Source: Streptosporangium oxazolinicum
GTDB lineage: Bacteria; Actinomycetota; Actinomycetes; Streptosporangiales; Streptosporangiaceae
Reading direction: 5' to 3'
Length of the DNA stretch: 64,000 bases
NCBI RefSeq assembly: GCF_039537505.1
Contig: NZ_BAABAQ010000006.1
Location: forward strand, 1 to 64,000
Position 1 is the stretch's first letter; each line of letters starts with the position of its first letter. The notes under the pieces were generated by a model. It saw only the letters and a list, made by a program, of their open reading frames with translations, ran no database searches and had not been told where the DNA came from. Of this stretch, positions 7,818 through 17,131 are shown piece by piece. The position numbers and the translations under genes were made by a program.

Positions 7818-9191
7818 TCAGAACGCCGTGGAGCCGTACTCCCGGCCGTACTCCTGAAGGAAGAGCGCCTCGGCGGTGGCGGTGCGGCGGAGCTCTTCGA
7901 GGTTCACCCGCTCGTTGGGGGCGTGGATCGCCGCGTCGTCGTCCTCGGCGCCGAAGAGCAGGATCGTGGCGGCGGGGAACTGCCTGACGAAGGTGGAGAC
8001 GAGCGGGATCGAGCCACCGGCTCCGACGTCGCGCGGGGGACGGCCGAAGGCACGTTCCATCGCCCGGTTCAGCGCGGAGCGGGCCGCGCCGCCGGTGTCG
8101 GCCAGGTAGCCGGAGCCCATGGTGTAGTCGCCGACCTCCACCTGGACGCCCCAGGGGGCGACCTGCCGCAGGAAGTCGACGACGGCCTCCAGGGTCGTCT
8201 TCGGGTCGCCCGCCGGGGGCACCCGGACGGTCACCCGGGCCCTGGCGACGGCCTGGACCGCGTTGATCGCGCCGGAGACCGTCGGCACGTCCAGGCCGGT
8301 GACCGTGATCGCGTACGAGGCCCACAGGCGGTCGGCCAGCGAGCCGGAGCCGATCGTGGAGACGCCGTCGAGCACACCCGCGGTGGAGCGGAAGTCCTCC
8401 TCCGACGGGCCGGTGCCGAGGAAGCTGCCGCGCGGCAGGCCGGGGACGCGGATGTCGCCGTGGTCGTCGTGCAGGGCGGCGAGCATCCGGATCAGCGCCG
8501 CGAGGGCGTCGGGGGCGGCGCCGCCGAACGAGCCGCTGTGCAGCGACTCCTTGAGGGTGCGCACCTCGATGGTGAAGGCGCCCATGCCGCGCAGCGAGGT
8601 CGTCACCGAGGGGTCGCCCACCCGGGGGTTGCCGGTGTCGGCGACCACGATCGCGTCGGCGCGGAACAGGTCGGGGTTGTGCTCGACGAAGGACTCCAGG
8701 CGCTCGCCCGCGTACTCCTCCTGGCCCTCGATGATGACCTTGACGCCGACCGGGAACCGCCCCTGGAAGGCGCGGAGCGCCGCGACGTGGGAGATGACCC
8801 CCGACTTGTCGTCGGCCGCGCCCCGGCCGTAGATCGCGCCGTCGATCTCCGTCGGCTCGAAGGGCGGGGTGCGCCAGAGCGCGAGGTCGCCCGTGGGCTG
8901 CACGTCGTAGTGGGCGTACAGGAGCACGGTCGGCGCGCCGGGCGGGGCGGGGGCCTCGGCGTAGACGGCGGGGAAGCTGCCCTCGACGGGGATCTGCCGC
9001 ACGTGCGGCAGGCCGGTGCCGCGCAGCAGCTCCTCGGTCACCGCGGCGGCGGCGTGTACGGGCTCCTCGGGGTGGCCGGGGAAGGCCACCGAGGGGATGG
9101 CGACGAGCCGTTTGAGGTCCGCGACCGTCTGGGGCATGCCGGCGGCGACGGCGTTCTCGATCTCGTCAGGAGTCACGACTTTCCCCCGCAT
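7818..9191 (-). CDS. M20-family zinc dipeptidase
   Basis: A 457-residue cytosolic metallopeptidase of the M20/M25/M40 family, with a di-zinc catalytic domain and an inserted dimerisation domain. Visible landmarks are H94 and D96 in YAHYDVQP, D127 in GRGAADDKSG, the catalytic Glu pair E158-E159 in EGQEEYAG, and the metal-binding ADTGN segment. Full length. The ATG at 9191 lacks a ribosome-binding site. GTG at 9176, preceded by GGGGGAAAG, is an alternative start five codons in. It probably degrades dipeptides. It is divergent from the aminotransferase gene. Confidence 0.92.
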   Translation of the reverse strand: MRGKVVTPDEIENAVAAGMPQTVADLKRLVAIPSVAFPGHPEEPVHAAAAVTEELLRGTGLPHVRQIPVEGSFPAVYAEAPAPPGAPTVLLYAHYDVQPTGDLALWRTPPFEPTEIDGAIYGRGAADDKSGVISHVAALRAFQGRFPVGVKVIIEGQEEYAGERLESFVEHNPDLFRADAIVVADTGNPRVGDPSVTTSLRGMGAFTIEVRTLKESLHSGSFGGAAPDALAALIRMLAALHDDHGDIRVPGLPRGSFLGTGPSEEDFRSTAGVLDGVSTIGSGSLADRLWASYAITVTGLDVPTVSGAINAVQAVARARVTVRVPPAGDPKTTLEAVVDFLRQVAPWGVQVEVGDYTMGSGYLADTGGAARSALNRAMERAFGRPPRDVGAGGSIPLVSTFVRQFPAATILLFGAEDDDAAIHAPNERVNLEELRRTATAEALFLQEYGREYGSTAF

Positions 9192-9457
9192 CTCAATATC
9201 TGGTGCGTCCTATTGGATCACAAGCGCGGCTACGGCCGCCCTCGCGCACGATTCCAGCACACCAGGGTTCCGCCAAGTGGAACCGGGGTTTGGGCAATGA
9301 TCGGATGCCCTTCTCATCTGATCGCGGATTTCGTCGTTGTTACATAGTGGTTTTGCGGATTCCGAGGTTCTCGCACTTTAATGCCACGTTTTCACTTGGC
9401 AAGAGCTGTTCTGGCAGGCAGACTGTTGGAAGCTCAGCTCAACGAGGGAAGATCGTG
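9192..9457. promoter_or_regulatory. 266-bp divergent promoter region, dipeptidase/aminotransferase
   Basis: No gene is evident. The right half is relatively AT-rich. A possible promoter for the aminotransferase is TTGCGG with TTTAAT 18 bp downstream, near 9354-9384. A GAGGGAAG ribosome-binding site lies at about 9443-9450. Confidence 0.35.
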
Positions 9458-10852
9458 ATGACGCACCCTGAAAACACCGACGTGACCTCGCTCATGAAGG
9501 CCGCGCAGGACAACCTGTGGATGCACTTCACCCGGCACAGCTCGTACGAGGGCGCCGAGGTGCCGATGATCGTGCGGGGTGAGGGCTCCTACATCTACGA
9601 CGTGCACGGCAAGCGCTACCTCGACGGCCTCGCCGGGCTCTTCGTGGTCCAGGCGGGTCACGGCCGCAGTGAGCTGGCCGAGGCCGCCGCCAAGCAGGCC
9701 CAGGAGCTGGCGTTCTTCCCGCTGTGGTCGTACGCGCACCCCAAGGCCGTCGAGCTGGCCCAGCGTCTCGCCGCGGAGACCCCCGGCGACCTCAACCGCG
9801 TCTTCTTCACCACCGGCGGCGGCGAGGCCGTCGAGAGCGCGTGGAAACTCGCCAAGCAGTACTTCAAGATCACCGGCAGGCCGCTCAAGCACAAGGTCAT
9901 CAGCCGCCAGATCGCCTACCACGGCACCCCGCAGGGCGCCCTGTCGATCACCGGCATCCCGGCCTTCAAGCAGATGTTCGAGCCGCTGGTCCCGGGCTCC
10001 GTCAGGGTGCCCAACACCAACCACTACCGCGCCGACGAGATCACCGGCGTGCCCGGCATGACGCCCGAGCAGTACGGCCACTGGGCCGCCGAGCGCGTCG
10101 CCCGCGCCATCGAGATGGAGGGCCCCGACACCGTGGCCGCCGTCTTCGTCGAGCCGGTGCAGAACGCGGGCGGCTGCTTCCCGCCGCCCCCCGGATACTT
10201 CCAGCGCCTGCGCGAGATCTGCGACGAGTACGACGTCCTGCTCGTCTCCGACGAGGTCATCTGCGCCTTCGGCCGCCTCGGCACCATGTTCGGCGGGCAG
10301 AAGTTCGACTACGTCCCCGACATCATCACCTGCGCCAAGGGCATGACCAGCGGTTACTCGCCGATCGGCGCCATGATCGCCTCCGAGCGCCTCTTCGAGC
10401 CGTTCAAGAACGGCACCGAGATGTTCGCCCACGGCTACACCTTCGGCGGCCACCCGGTGTCCTCGGCCGTCGCGCTGGCCAACCTCGACCTGTTCGAGCG
10501 GGAGGACCTGCTCGGCCACGTCACCCGCAACGAGCCCGTCTTCCGCTCCACCCTGGAGCGTCTCCGTGATCTGCCCATCGTCGGCGACGTGCGCGGCTCC
10601 GGTTACTTCTGGGGCATCGAGCTCGTCAAGGACAAGGTCACCAAGGAGACCTTCACCACCGAGGAGTCCGAGCGCCTCATCAGGGGCTTCCTGTCCGGCG
10701 CCCTCTACGAGGCGGGCCTGTACTGCCGCGCCGACGACCGGGGTGACCCGGTCATCCAGCTCGCCCCGCCGCTCATCTGCGGCCCCAAGGAATTCGACGA
10801 GATCGAGTCCATCCTCCACTCGGTGCTGACGGAGGCATGGAGCCGCCTCTGA
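9458..10852 (+). CDS. Class III PLP aminotransferase
   Basis: A 464-residue PLP enzyme of the omega-aminotransferase group. It transfers an amino group from an amine or omega-amino acid to a keto acid, usually pyruvate. The PLP lysine is K294 in CAKGMTSGYSPIGAM. Other landmarks are the TTGGGEAVESAWK phosphate-binding region and VSDEVICAFGR, which provides the Asp that pairs with the PLP ring. The ATG at 9458 follows GAGGGAAG, and the frame upstream of it is not coding. Alanine dehydrogenase lies downstream and could recycle the alanine made from pyruvate. The amine donor is not identifiable. Confidence 0.9.
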   Translation: MTHPENTDVTSLMKAAQDNLWMHFTRHSSYEGAEVPMIVRGEGSYIYDVHGKRYLDGLAGLFVVQAGHGRSELAEAAAKQAQELAFFPLWSYAHPKAVELAQRLAAETPGDLNRVFFTTGGGEAVESAWKLAKQYFKITGRPLKHKVISRQIAYHGTPQGALSITGIPAFKQMFEPLVPGSVRVPNTNHYRADEITGVPGMTPEQYGHWAAERVARAIEMEGPDTVAAVFVEPVQNAGGCFPPPPGYFQRLREICDEYDVLLVSDEVICAFGRLGTMFGGQKFDYVPDIITCAKGMTSGYSPIGAMIASERLFEPFKNGTEMFAHGYTFGGHPVSSAVALANLDLFEREDLLGHVTRNEPVFRSTLERLRDLPIVGDVRGSGYFWGIELVKDKVTKETFTTEESERLIRGFLSGALYEAGLYCRADDRGDPVIQLAPPLICGPKEFDEIESILHSVLTEAWSRL

Positions 10853-11153
10853 GCGCGTACGGCCGCGCCCCCTCCGGACCGCCACGCGCGGCCCGGAGGG
10901 GTGTGCCGTACCCACCGGCGCCCCTCGCGCCCACCGGCCCTCCCGCCGCCGTACGGTGTCCCTCCCGGCGGCCGAGCGGTACGCCGAGCGGTATGCCGAC
11001 CCTTCCGCCGTCCGGCCGCCGTGCCGGACGCCTGTCCGGGGACGAGCCCGGCGAGACGCCGTGCCCTCCCGATGCCATGTCCGCTGGAGTGGCCGCACCG
11101 CACCCGCGGAAACCTCGCCGTGCCACCCCGTCGAAACAACGAAAGGAAATCCC
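10853..11153. other. 301-bp GC-rich spacer between aminotransferase and ald
   Basis: No gene supported. It is very GC-rich with short imperfect repeats, for example GCCGAGCGGTA twice near 10970-10992. It ends with a GAAAGGAAAT ribosome-binding site for alanine dehydrogenase. Confidence 0.4.
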
Positions 11154-12269
11154 ATGAAGATCGGCGTGCCTGCCGAGGTCAAGAACCACGAGTACCGCGT
11201 CGCCGCGACCCCGGCGGGCGTGCACGAGCTTGTCCGTCACGGCCACGACGTCTACATCCAGCGCGACGCGGGCCTCGGCTCGCACCTCACCGACGAGGAG
11301 TACCTCTTCGCCGGGGCCAAGATCCTCGACACCGCCGACGAGGTGTGGGGCCAGGCCGAGATGATCCTCAAGGTGAAGGAGCCCATCGCGGAGGAGTACC
11401 ACCGCATGCGCCCCGGCCAGGTGCTCTTCACCTACCTGCACCTCGCGGCGGGCCGCGAGTGCACCGCCGCTCTCCTCGACCGCCAGGTCACCGGCATCGC
11501 GTACGAGACCGTCCAGGTCGGCAACACCCTGCCGCTGCTCGCCCCGATGTCCGAGGTCGCGGGCCGTCTGGCCCCGCAGGTCGGCGCCTACAACCTCATG
11601 CGCTTCAACGGCGGGCGCGGCGTGCTGCCCGGCGGCGTGCCCGGCGTGGCCCCCGCCAAGGTCGTCGTCATCGGTGCGGGCGTCTCCGGGCTCAACGCCG
11701 CGCAGATCGCGGTCGGCATGGGCGCGGACGTCACCGTCCTCGACCTCAACATCGACCGCCTGCGCTTCGTCGACGCCATCTACCAGGGCCGTCTCAAGAC
11801 CCTCGTCTCGACCTCGTACGCGATCGAGAAGGAGGTCCTGGAGGCCGACCTGGTCATCGGCGCCGTGCTGATCCCCGGCGCCAAGGCCCCGACCCTCGTC
11901 TCCAACGAGCTGGTCTCCCGGATGAAGCCGGGCTCCGTGCTCGTCGACATCGCCATCGACCAGGGCGGCTGCTTCGAGGACTCCCGCCCGACCACGCACG
12001 CCGAGCCGACCTACCGGGTCCACAACTCGGTCTTCTACTGCGTGGCCAACATGCCGGGGTCCGTCGCCAACACCTCCACCTACGCGCTGACCAACGCCAC
12101 GCTGCCGTACGCGGTCAAGCTGGCCGGTCTCGGCTGGAAGACCGCGCTCCAGCGGGACGCCTCCCTCGCGCTGGGCCTCAACACCCACGCGGGACGGCTC
12201 ACCAACGAGCAGGTCGCCATCGCCCTCGACCTGCCGTACGTGCCGGTCGCCGAGGTCATCGCCGCCTGA
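11154..12269 (+). CDS. ald: Alanine dehydrogenase
   Basis: A 371-residue NAD-dependent enzyme converting L-alanine to pyruvate and ammonia (and the reverse), and a soluble hexamer in known cases. Substrate residues R15, K75 (KVKEP) and H96 (YLHLAA) match characterised alanine dehydrogenases. The Rossmann motif is VVVIGAGVSGLNAAQ near 168-182. The ATG follows GAAAGGAAAT. Its position after the class III aminotransferase suggests joint control of alanine and pyruvate flux, although 301 bp separate them. Confidence 0.95.
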   Translation: MKIGVPAEVKNHEYRVAATPAGVHELVRHGHDVYIQRDAGLGSHLTDEEYLFAGAKILDTADEVWGQAEMILKVKEPIAEEYHRMRPGQVLFTYLHLAAGRECTAALLDRQVTGIAYETVQVGNTLPLLAPMSEVAGRLAPQVGAYNLMRFNGGRGVLPGGVPGVAPAKVVVIGAGVSGLNAAQIAVGMGADVTVLDLNIDRLRFVDAIYQGRLKTLVSTSYAIEKEVLEADLVIGAVLIPGAKAPTLVSNELVSRMKPGSVLVDIAIDQGGCFEDSRPTTHAEPTYRVHNSVFYCVANMPGSVANTSTYALTNATLPYAVKLAGLGWKTALQRDASLALGLNTHAGRLTNEQVAIALDLPYVPVAEVIAA

Positions 12270-12287
12270 GCCGGGTTCCGTACGCGC

Positions 12288-12321
12288 CACCCGTACCGCG
12301 CGGGCAGGCGCGGGACGGGTG
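12288..12321. terminator. Hairpin between convergent ald and Sel1 genes
   Basis: CACCCGT (12288-12294) and ACGGGTG (12315-12321) enclose a 20-nt GC-rich loop in the 81-bp convergent gap. There is no T tract, so the call rests on position and dyad only. Confidence 0.4.
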
Positions 12322-12350
12322 ACCCCACCGGGCCGGGTCGGCGGTGCCGG

Positions 12351-13763
12351 TCACGGTGACCAGCCGGAGCGCAGGGCGCGGGCGGTGATCAGGACGTGCT
12401 CGACCTCCGCCGGAGTCGGCCAGGGGGCGCCTCCGGGGCGCAACAGCGTGGCCCGTACGGACGCCAGGTGCTCGATCGCGCCCGACGGCAGCCCGCTCCG
12501 CTCGGTCAGCCACGCCGTGACGTCGGTGTGGTCGCGCAGCGGCCGGGTGACGAGATCCCAGGTGCCGAGGATCTCGGTCAGGTCGGCGACCCTCAGGGGG
12601 GCGCCGCCCCGCCGGGCGACGGCGGCCGCAGCCAGCTCGGCGCGGGCGACGAGCTCGGGCTCGGTGGTCCGGCTCCACGGGGAAGAGGGCGGATCGGACA
12701 GCCACCGCTCCGCCTCACGGGAGAACCCCGCGGCCGACAGCAGCGCGGCCAGCTCGACCGCTGCCCGGTGATGCCCGGCCTGTGCCGCCTGGCGGAACCA
12801 GTGCTGCCCGCCCTGCAGATCGCTGTGCTCGGCGATAAGCAACAGGCCGAAATTGAAGGCGGCCTCCGGGTCGCCCCCCGCCGCGGCCCGGCTGAACCAG
12901 TGACCGGCCCCCCGCGCGTCGCTCATCTCCACGCACACGAACCCGGCCGTCCGCTGGTCGTCGATCCTGCCGGTGCAGGCCGCCCGCTCGAACCAGGCGC
13001 GCGCGGTGCGCAGGTCGCCGAGGGAGAGCGCGATCCCGCCGAGCTGGGACGCGGCGCCGGGATGCTCGTTCCTGGCGGCCAGCCGGAAGAACGCCTCCGC
13101 CCCCTCGGGGTCGCGGTTGGCCTGGAGGAACAGCCCGAGGTGGTAGGCCGCGTCGGCATGGCCGCTCCGTGCGGCCAGCTCCCACCAGCGCAGCGTCTCG
13201 TCCTCCTCACCGGAGGCGTAGGCGAGGAACCCGAGGTCGTGGGCCGAGGCCAGGTCGCCGTCCATCGCGGCCCTGCGATGCCACTCCCCGGCGGTCTTCA
13301 CCTCGCCGCCGTCCTCGCAGAGCAGCGCGAGCCGCCTCGCCGCCGCGCGGGAGCCCGCGTTGGCCGCCGTCTCGAACCACCGCCGGGCGGCCGGGACGTC
13401 GCCGTGCTGATCCAGCAGGAGGGTCGCCAGGTTCACCGCGGCCTCGACGTCTCCGGCGTTCGCCGCCAGCTCGTACCACCTCGCGGCCTCCGCGGGGGTG
13501 CCGTGCTTCTCGTGCCAGATCCCCAGGTTGTAGGCGCTGTCGAGGTTTCCCGCGGCGGCGGCGCGCTCCCACCAGTGTCGCGCCGCCGACCGGTCGCCCC
13601 GCTGCGCGAAGTGGCGGCCGAGCAGGTGGGCGGCCTGCACGTCGCCGCCGTGCGCGGCGAGCAGCAGCTCCGTCTCGCCGTCCGTGTCGTTCTCGTGCTC
13701 GGTGCTCCGGGGGGTGGGTATCAACCCCGAGACCGTCTCCTGGTCGTCAGGCCACCACCCCAT
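12351..13763 (-). CDS. Sel1/TPR-repeat protein
   Basis: A 470-residue cytoplasmic repeat protein. Residues about 40-360 contain roughly eight to nine degenerate 36-residue Sel1-like repeats with recurring AARWYELAANAGDVEAAVNL-type wording. The C-terminal 100 residues are unique. Such solenoids usually scaffold protein complexes, but the partner here is unknown. The ATG at 13763 has a strong GAGGAGG ribosome-binding site. The frame continues open upstream, but that part overlaps the neighbouring gene on the same strand and is not coding. Confidence 0.85.
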   Translation of the reverse strand: MGWWPDDQETVSGLIPTPRSTEHENDTDGETELLLAAHGGDVQAAHLLGRHFAQRGDRSAARHWWERAAAAGNLDSAYNLGIWHEKHGTPAEAARWYELAANAGDVEAAVNLATLLLDQHGDVPAARRWFETAANAGSRAAARRLALLCEDGGEVKTAGEWHRRAAMDGDLASAHDLGFLAYASGEEDETLRWWELAARSGHADAAYHLGLFLQANRDPEGAEAFFRLAARNEHPGAASQLGGIALSLGDLRTARAWFERAACTGRIDDQRTAGFVCVEMSDARGAGHWFSRAAAGGDPEAAFNFGLLLIAEHSDLQGGQHWFRQAAQAGHHRAAVELAALLSAAGFSREAERWLSDPPSSPWSRTTEPELVARAELAAAAVARRGGAPLRVADLTEILGTWDLVTRPLRDHTDVTAWLTERSGLPSGAIEHLASVRATLLRPGGAPWPTPAEVEHVLITARALRSGWSP

Positions 13764-13917
13764 GTCACCCTCCTCGCCGACGGCGCGCAGCCGACAGATC
13801 ACAGGGTGACACGTAACCATTCGCTGGCGGAGGGTAATCGCGGACTTCCGCCCTACCGGTCCGTCCCACCGTCCCGTCCCACCGGTCCAACCGTCGGTCG
13901 TCCGGGGGCGCCGACGC

Positions 13918-15165
13918 TCAGACGAAGCGCACGAACCCCACGTACATGCCCATCGAGCAGACGTAGCGCAGGGAGCCCGCCTCCCGCGCGCCCAGCCGTA
14001 CGGTGGCGGGCAGCGCCACGTCGCGGCCGTCGATCGTGAGCGTCCCGGTGCAGCCGGGGACGCCCTCAAGGTGGAAGACGAGGTCGGCGGGAACCCCCGC
14101 GCGGACGGTCACCACGCCTGGCCGGTATCCCCGGTCGGTGGCCCAGATCTCGACCCGCTGGACGCCGTCGGCGGCGCGTACGGCCGCTCTCGCCTGATCG
14201 ACCGCCTGATCGCCCACTTGATCGCCCGCTGTGCCCCTCGGGTCGGTCGTGGTGCCACCCGCCTGGTCGTCCGTCGTCCCCGCCGGGTTTCCCGTCGTCC
14301 CCGCTGTCCCCGCTGTCTCCGCTGGGGCGCCCGCCACCCGTGCCGGGCCGCCGGATCCGGGGAGCCATCCTCCGAGGCTCAGCCCCGAGGAGATCGTCCA
14401 CAGGCCCGCCGCCAGTGCGACGACCCCCGCCAGCGCCGCCAGCCTGGTGGTCGCGGCCCGCCGCAGGACCAGTCCGAGCAGCGCGAACGCGGGCGCCGTC
14501 CCCGCCACGAACCCGGCCATCACCGCGCTCCCGCCCAGTGCCGACCCGCTGGAGACAGCGACCATCTCGGTGCTGAGCGTCACCCCGCACGGCAGCAGGA
14601 CCGTCGCGGCGCCGAGCAGCAACGCCCGGGGAGAGGGGGCGGAGATCCCGGACACGCCGTCACGCCGCCACGTACGCCTACCCGACCGCGTATGCCTGCC
14701 CAACCACGTGCGCTCCTTCGACGCGGCGCCCGGGTGGCATCCACCCTCCGGCTCGCGCCCGAACATGCGGATTCCGAAGAACACGACCGCGATCCCGGCC
14801 GTGACGAGCAGCGCGGCCCTGACCTGGGGGCCCAGCCGCACGGCGGACCCGGCCAGCCCGAGCAGGGCTCCGGCCACCGCATGGGAGCCGAGGCGCCCGG
14901 CGAGGAACAGCGCGACGACCGCGGGACCCGACGGCCCCGCCCCGCTCCCCTCACTCCCGCCGTGACTCCCATCGTGTCCGCAGGAGCGGGCCGGGCGGTC
15001 ACGGGAGGTGAGGCCGGTGAGCAGGCCACCCTGTACGGCCGTGCACGAGGCCGTACCCGCGACCAGTCCCGCGGCGAGCCCTCCGGCGAACAGCGCGGCC
15101 GGTCCCGCGCTCAGCGGACATCCCCGGTAACCATCCAGATCGCCACGGACCCAACGTAAACTCAC
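13918..15165 (-). CDS. TauE/SafE-type membrane protein fused to a cupredoxin-like domain
   Basis: A 415-residue protein. The N-terminal 270 residues have about six hydrophobic segments with small-residue packing (LFAGGLAAGLVAGTASCTA; LLPCGVTLSTEMVAV), as in SafE/DsbD-like metal-trafficking permeases. A Gly/Thr/Asp-rich linker follows at about 275-325. The C-terminal 90 residues resemble a cupredoxin, with GCTGTL and YVCSMGMY providing Cys/Met ligand candidates. This suggests copper or other soft-metal handling at the membrane; the function is inferred from architecture. The GTG start at 15165 lacks a clear ribosome-binding site. Confidence 0.75.
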   Translation of the reverse strand: MSLRWVRGDLDGYRGCPLSAGPAALFAGGLAAGLVAGTASCTAVQGGLLTGLTSRDRPARSCGHDGSHGGSEGSGAGPSGPAVVALFLAGRLGSHAVAGALLGLAGSAVRLGPQVRAALLVTAGIAVVFFGIRMFGREPEGGCHPGAASKERTWLGRHTRSGRRTWRRDGVSGISAPSPRALLLGAATVLLPCGVTLSTEMVAVSSGSALGGSAVMAGFVAGTAPAFALLGLVLRRAATTRLAALAGVVALAAGLWTISSGLSLGGWLPGSGGPARVAGAPAETAGTAGTTGNPAGTTDDQAGGTTTDPRGTAGDQVGDQAVDQARAAVRAADGVQRVEIWATDRGYRPGVVTVRAGVPADLVFHLEGVPGCTGTLTIDGRDVALPATVRLGAREAGSLRYVCSMGMYVGFVRFV

Positions 15166-15295
15166 CAGAGGACAACTGGCAGTGACATTTCCTTACCGAG
15201 CGCTCACGCTGTCCTTACCGGACGTCCATGCCCCCAGCGTTCTTCGATGTTTCTTGGCGGCCGGGTGCGCGGGTAAATCCCGCCGACGGCGAAAC

Positions 15296-16489
15296 TCATC
15301 GTCCGGCGGCGTTCAGGTTGACGAGAACCTGGGTGCCACGCTCCGTCCGGAACCAGAAGATGCCCTCCTGCACGTACAGGGTGGGGGAGGGCTTCTCGCC
15401 CTGGCGTGTCGAAACCGGGAACAGCAGGCCGGTGCGTCCCGTGGCGACGTCGTGCACGGCGCTCGCCCGCCTGTCGTCGCGGTCCTTCTGGTGGAGCAGG
15501 ATGAAGCGGCCCGAGTAGAGATCCCCGCCGGCTGTCCCCGGCAGCCCGCGCGGGCCCGTCCCGTCGCGTCGCCATGCCTCGACGCCGTTGAAGCACCACG
15601 TCACCCCGCAGTCATTCCACGACGTTCGCCCGGCGGGAGGGTTCGCGTTCCTGGCCTCGCCGGTGAGGACGTTCTTCAGGAACTCCATGGGGCGAGTGAT
15701 GGGATGGTCCACCATCGTGTCCCGCTCGGGCCACCCGGCCCACGGCCAGTCGACCAGGTAATAGCCCCTCGTGCCATTGATCAGGGACGCCTTCCCACCC
15801 TTCAGCGGGGCCCGGTAGACGCCGCCGTCGAGCGGCGACCACACGGCCATGCCGCCGGCGATGGCCAGATCGATCCCCCTGTAGCTGTTGTCGCTGGTCA
15901 GCACGGCCGTGATCGAGGCGATCCGCCGCGGGATGCCGCCGGTGACCGGCACCGCCCATATCTCCGTCATGCGGTCACGGAACGCCGACCACGCCACATA
16001 CCCGTCACCGAAGACCAGCGGCGCGTTCATCACGCTCACGTCCTTGAGCGGTGCGATCTGGGTGAACCTCCGCCGGTCGACGTCGTACGACCAGATCCCG
16101 TCGAGCCGGTTCCTGGTGAGTCCTCGCCCCACCACGACCCGGTCGGTGACGAACACGTCCGGCTTGAACACCCGGCCGCCCGGTCCCTTCGTCGGGATCT
16201 CGTGCACCGCGCCCGGCCACACCTGCTTGACCGGTGGTGAAAGGGGGCCGATGTGGGGCGTCGGCTGTACCGCCGGAGTGGGTGGAGCGGGTGGCGTGAC
16301 CGTCCGCGCCCCCACGACGGTGGCCACCGCCACGATCGCGATGGCGGCGGCCACCGCCACCGGCGCCCACCACCTGGCGCCGGACGACAGCCCGCGTGGC
16401 GAGGGCAGGGCCCGGGGCCGCCCGTCGTCCAGCACGGTCTCGGCCTTGGCGGCCATCGCATCCCTGAGCCGGTCCTCGATGTCGGTCAT
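15296..16489 (-). CDS. Membrane-anchored protein paired with ECF sigma factor
   Basis: A 397-residue single-pass protein. A short cytoplasmic N-terminus (1-40) is followed by a transmembrane helix at about 42-63, a Pro/Thr linker, and an extracellular domain with TolB or beta-propeller-like wording (DGIWSYDVDRRRF; GGMAVWSPLDGGVYRAPLKG). The start overlaps the sigma-factor stop by 4 bp (ATGA), so the two are translationally coupled. The topology is that of a regulator of its sigma factor (anti-sigma or sensor), although no canonical anti-sigma zinc motif is visible. It may instead be an effector. Confidence 0.75.
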   Translation of the reverse strand: MTDIEDRLRDAMAAKAETVLDDGRPRALPSPRGLSSGARWWAPVAVAAAIAIVAVATVVGARTVTPPAPPTPAVQPTPHIGPLSPPVKQVWPGAVHEIPTKGPGGRVFKPDVFVTDRVVVGRGLTRNRLDGIWSYDVDRRRFTQIAPLKDVSVMNAPLVFGDGYVAWSAFRDRMTEIWAVPVTGGIPRRIASITAVLTSDNSYRGIDLAIAGGMAVWSPLDGGVYRAPLKGGKASLINGTRGYYLVDWPWAGWPERDTMVDHPITRPMEFLKNVLTGEARNANPPAGRTSWNDCGVTWCFNGVEAWRRDGTGPRGLPGTAGGDLYSGRFILLHQKDRDDRRASAVHDVATGRTGLLFPVSTRQGEKPSPTLYVQEGIFWFRTERGTQVLVNLNAAGR

Positions 16490-17004
16490 GCCTTGCCTCC
16501 CAGCTCGCGCTCAAGCCGCTCCAGGGCCCTGAAAGCGGTGGACCGCACGGTGCTCTCCCTGACGCGCGTCGCCTGGGCGATGTCGGCGTAGGACAGGTCG
16601 AGGTAGTAACGAAGGATGAGGACCTCGCGCTGCCGCCTGGGCAGCCGGCCGAGCGCGGCCAGCATCTCCTGCCGCGACTCGCCCAGCAGCGCGGTCGTCT
16701 CCGCGGAGTCCATCGGCTCGTCCGGCCGCCCCGGCACCGCCCTGGCGGCGACGCCGCGCCTGCGCAGGACCGAACGCGAGGCGTTGAGTACGCAGACGCG
16801 GATGTACGTCAGGGTGAGGACCTCGGGGCGCTTGCCGTGCAGCCTGGAGAAGACGTCCTGTACGACGTCCTCCGCCCCTTCCCGGTCGCCGACGAGCAGC
16901 ACGGCCAGGCGTACCAGGGCGAGCCGGTGCTCGCGATACAGGTCGACCAGTATCGCCTCGGCACCGGGCGGCGCGGACGCGCGAGCGACTATCTCACCGT
17001 TCAT
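16486..17004 (-). CDS. ECF RNA polymerase sigma factor (SigE-like family)
   Basis: A 172-residue sigma-70 family factor. Region 2 covers about residues 22-85 (LYREHRLALVRLAVLLVGDR; DVVQDVFSRLH) and region 4 about 110-165 (RLPRRQREVLILRYYLDLSY). It directs RNA polymerase to a specific promoter set. The gene is coupled to the membrane protein downstream. There is no ribosome-binding site before the ATG at 17004, so a leaderless transcript is possible. The regulon is unknown. Confidence 0.93.
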   Translation of the reverse strand: MNGEIVARASAPPGAEAILVDLYREHRLALVRLAVLLVGDREGAEDVVQDVFSRLHGKRPEVLTLTYIRVCVLNASRSVLRRRGVAARAVPGRPDEPMDSAETTALLGESRQEMLAALGRLPRRQREVLILRYYLDLSYADIAQATRVRESTVRSTAFRALERLERELGGKA

Positions 17005-17131
17005 GTTCTAAGAACGCGTACCGGTCCCGATCCGCTGCCTCGGCGGGTACGGCCATGCGCACACCCGCCCGACCGGTCGGGGCCGCCGTGAGAAGGCGTC
17101 GCGGCCCGCCGGGTGCGCGCCCAGGCGGCGT

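Noticed and set aside
9434..11182. 582-codon minus-strand frame opposite the aminotransferase
   Set aside because: Shadow frame; repetitive Gly/Val/Asp/Arg composition and no family resemblance, opposite two well-supported genes.
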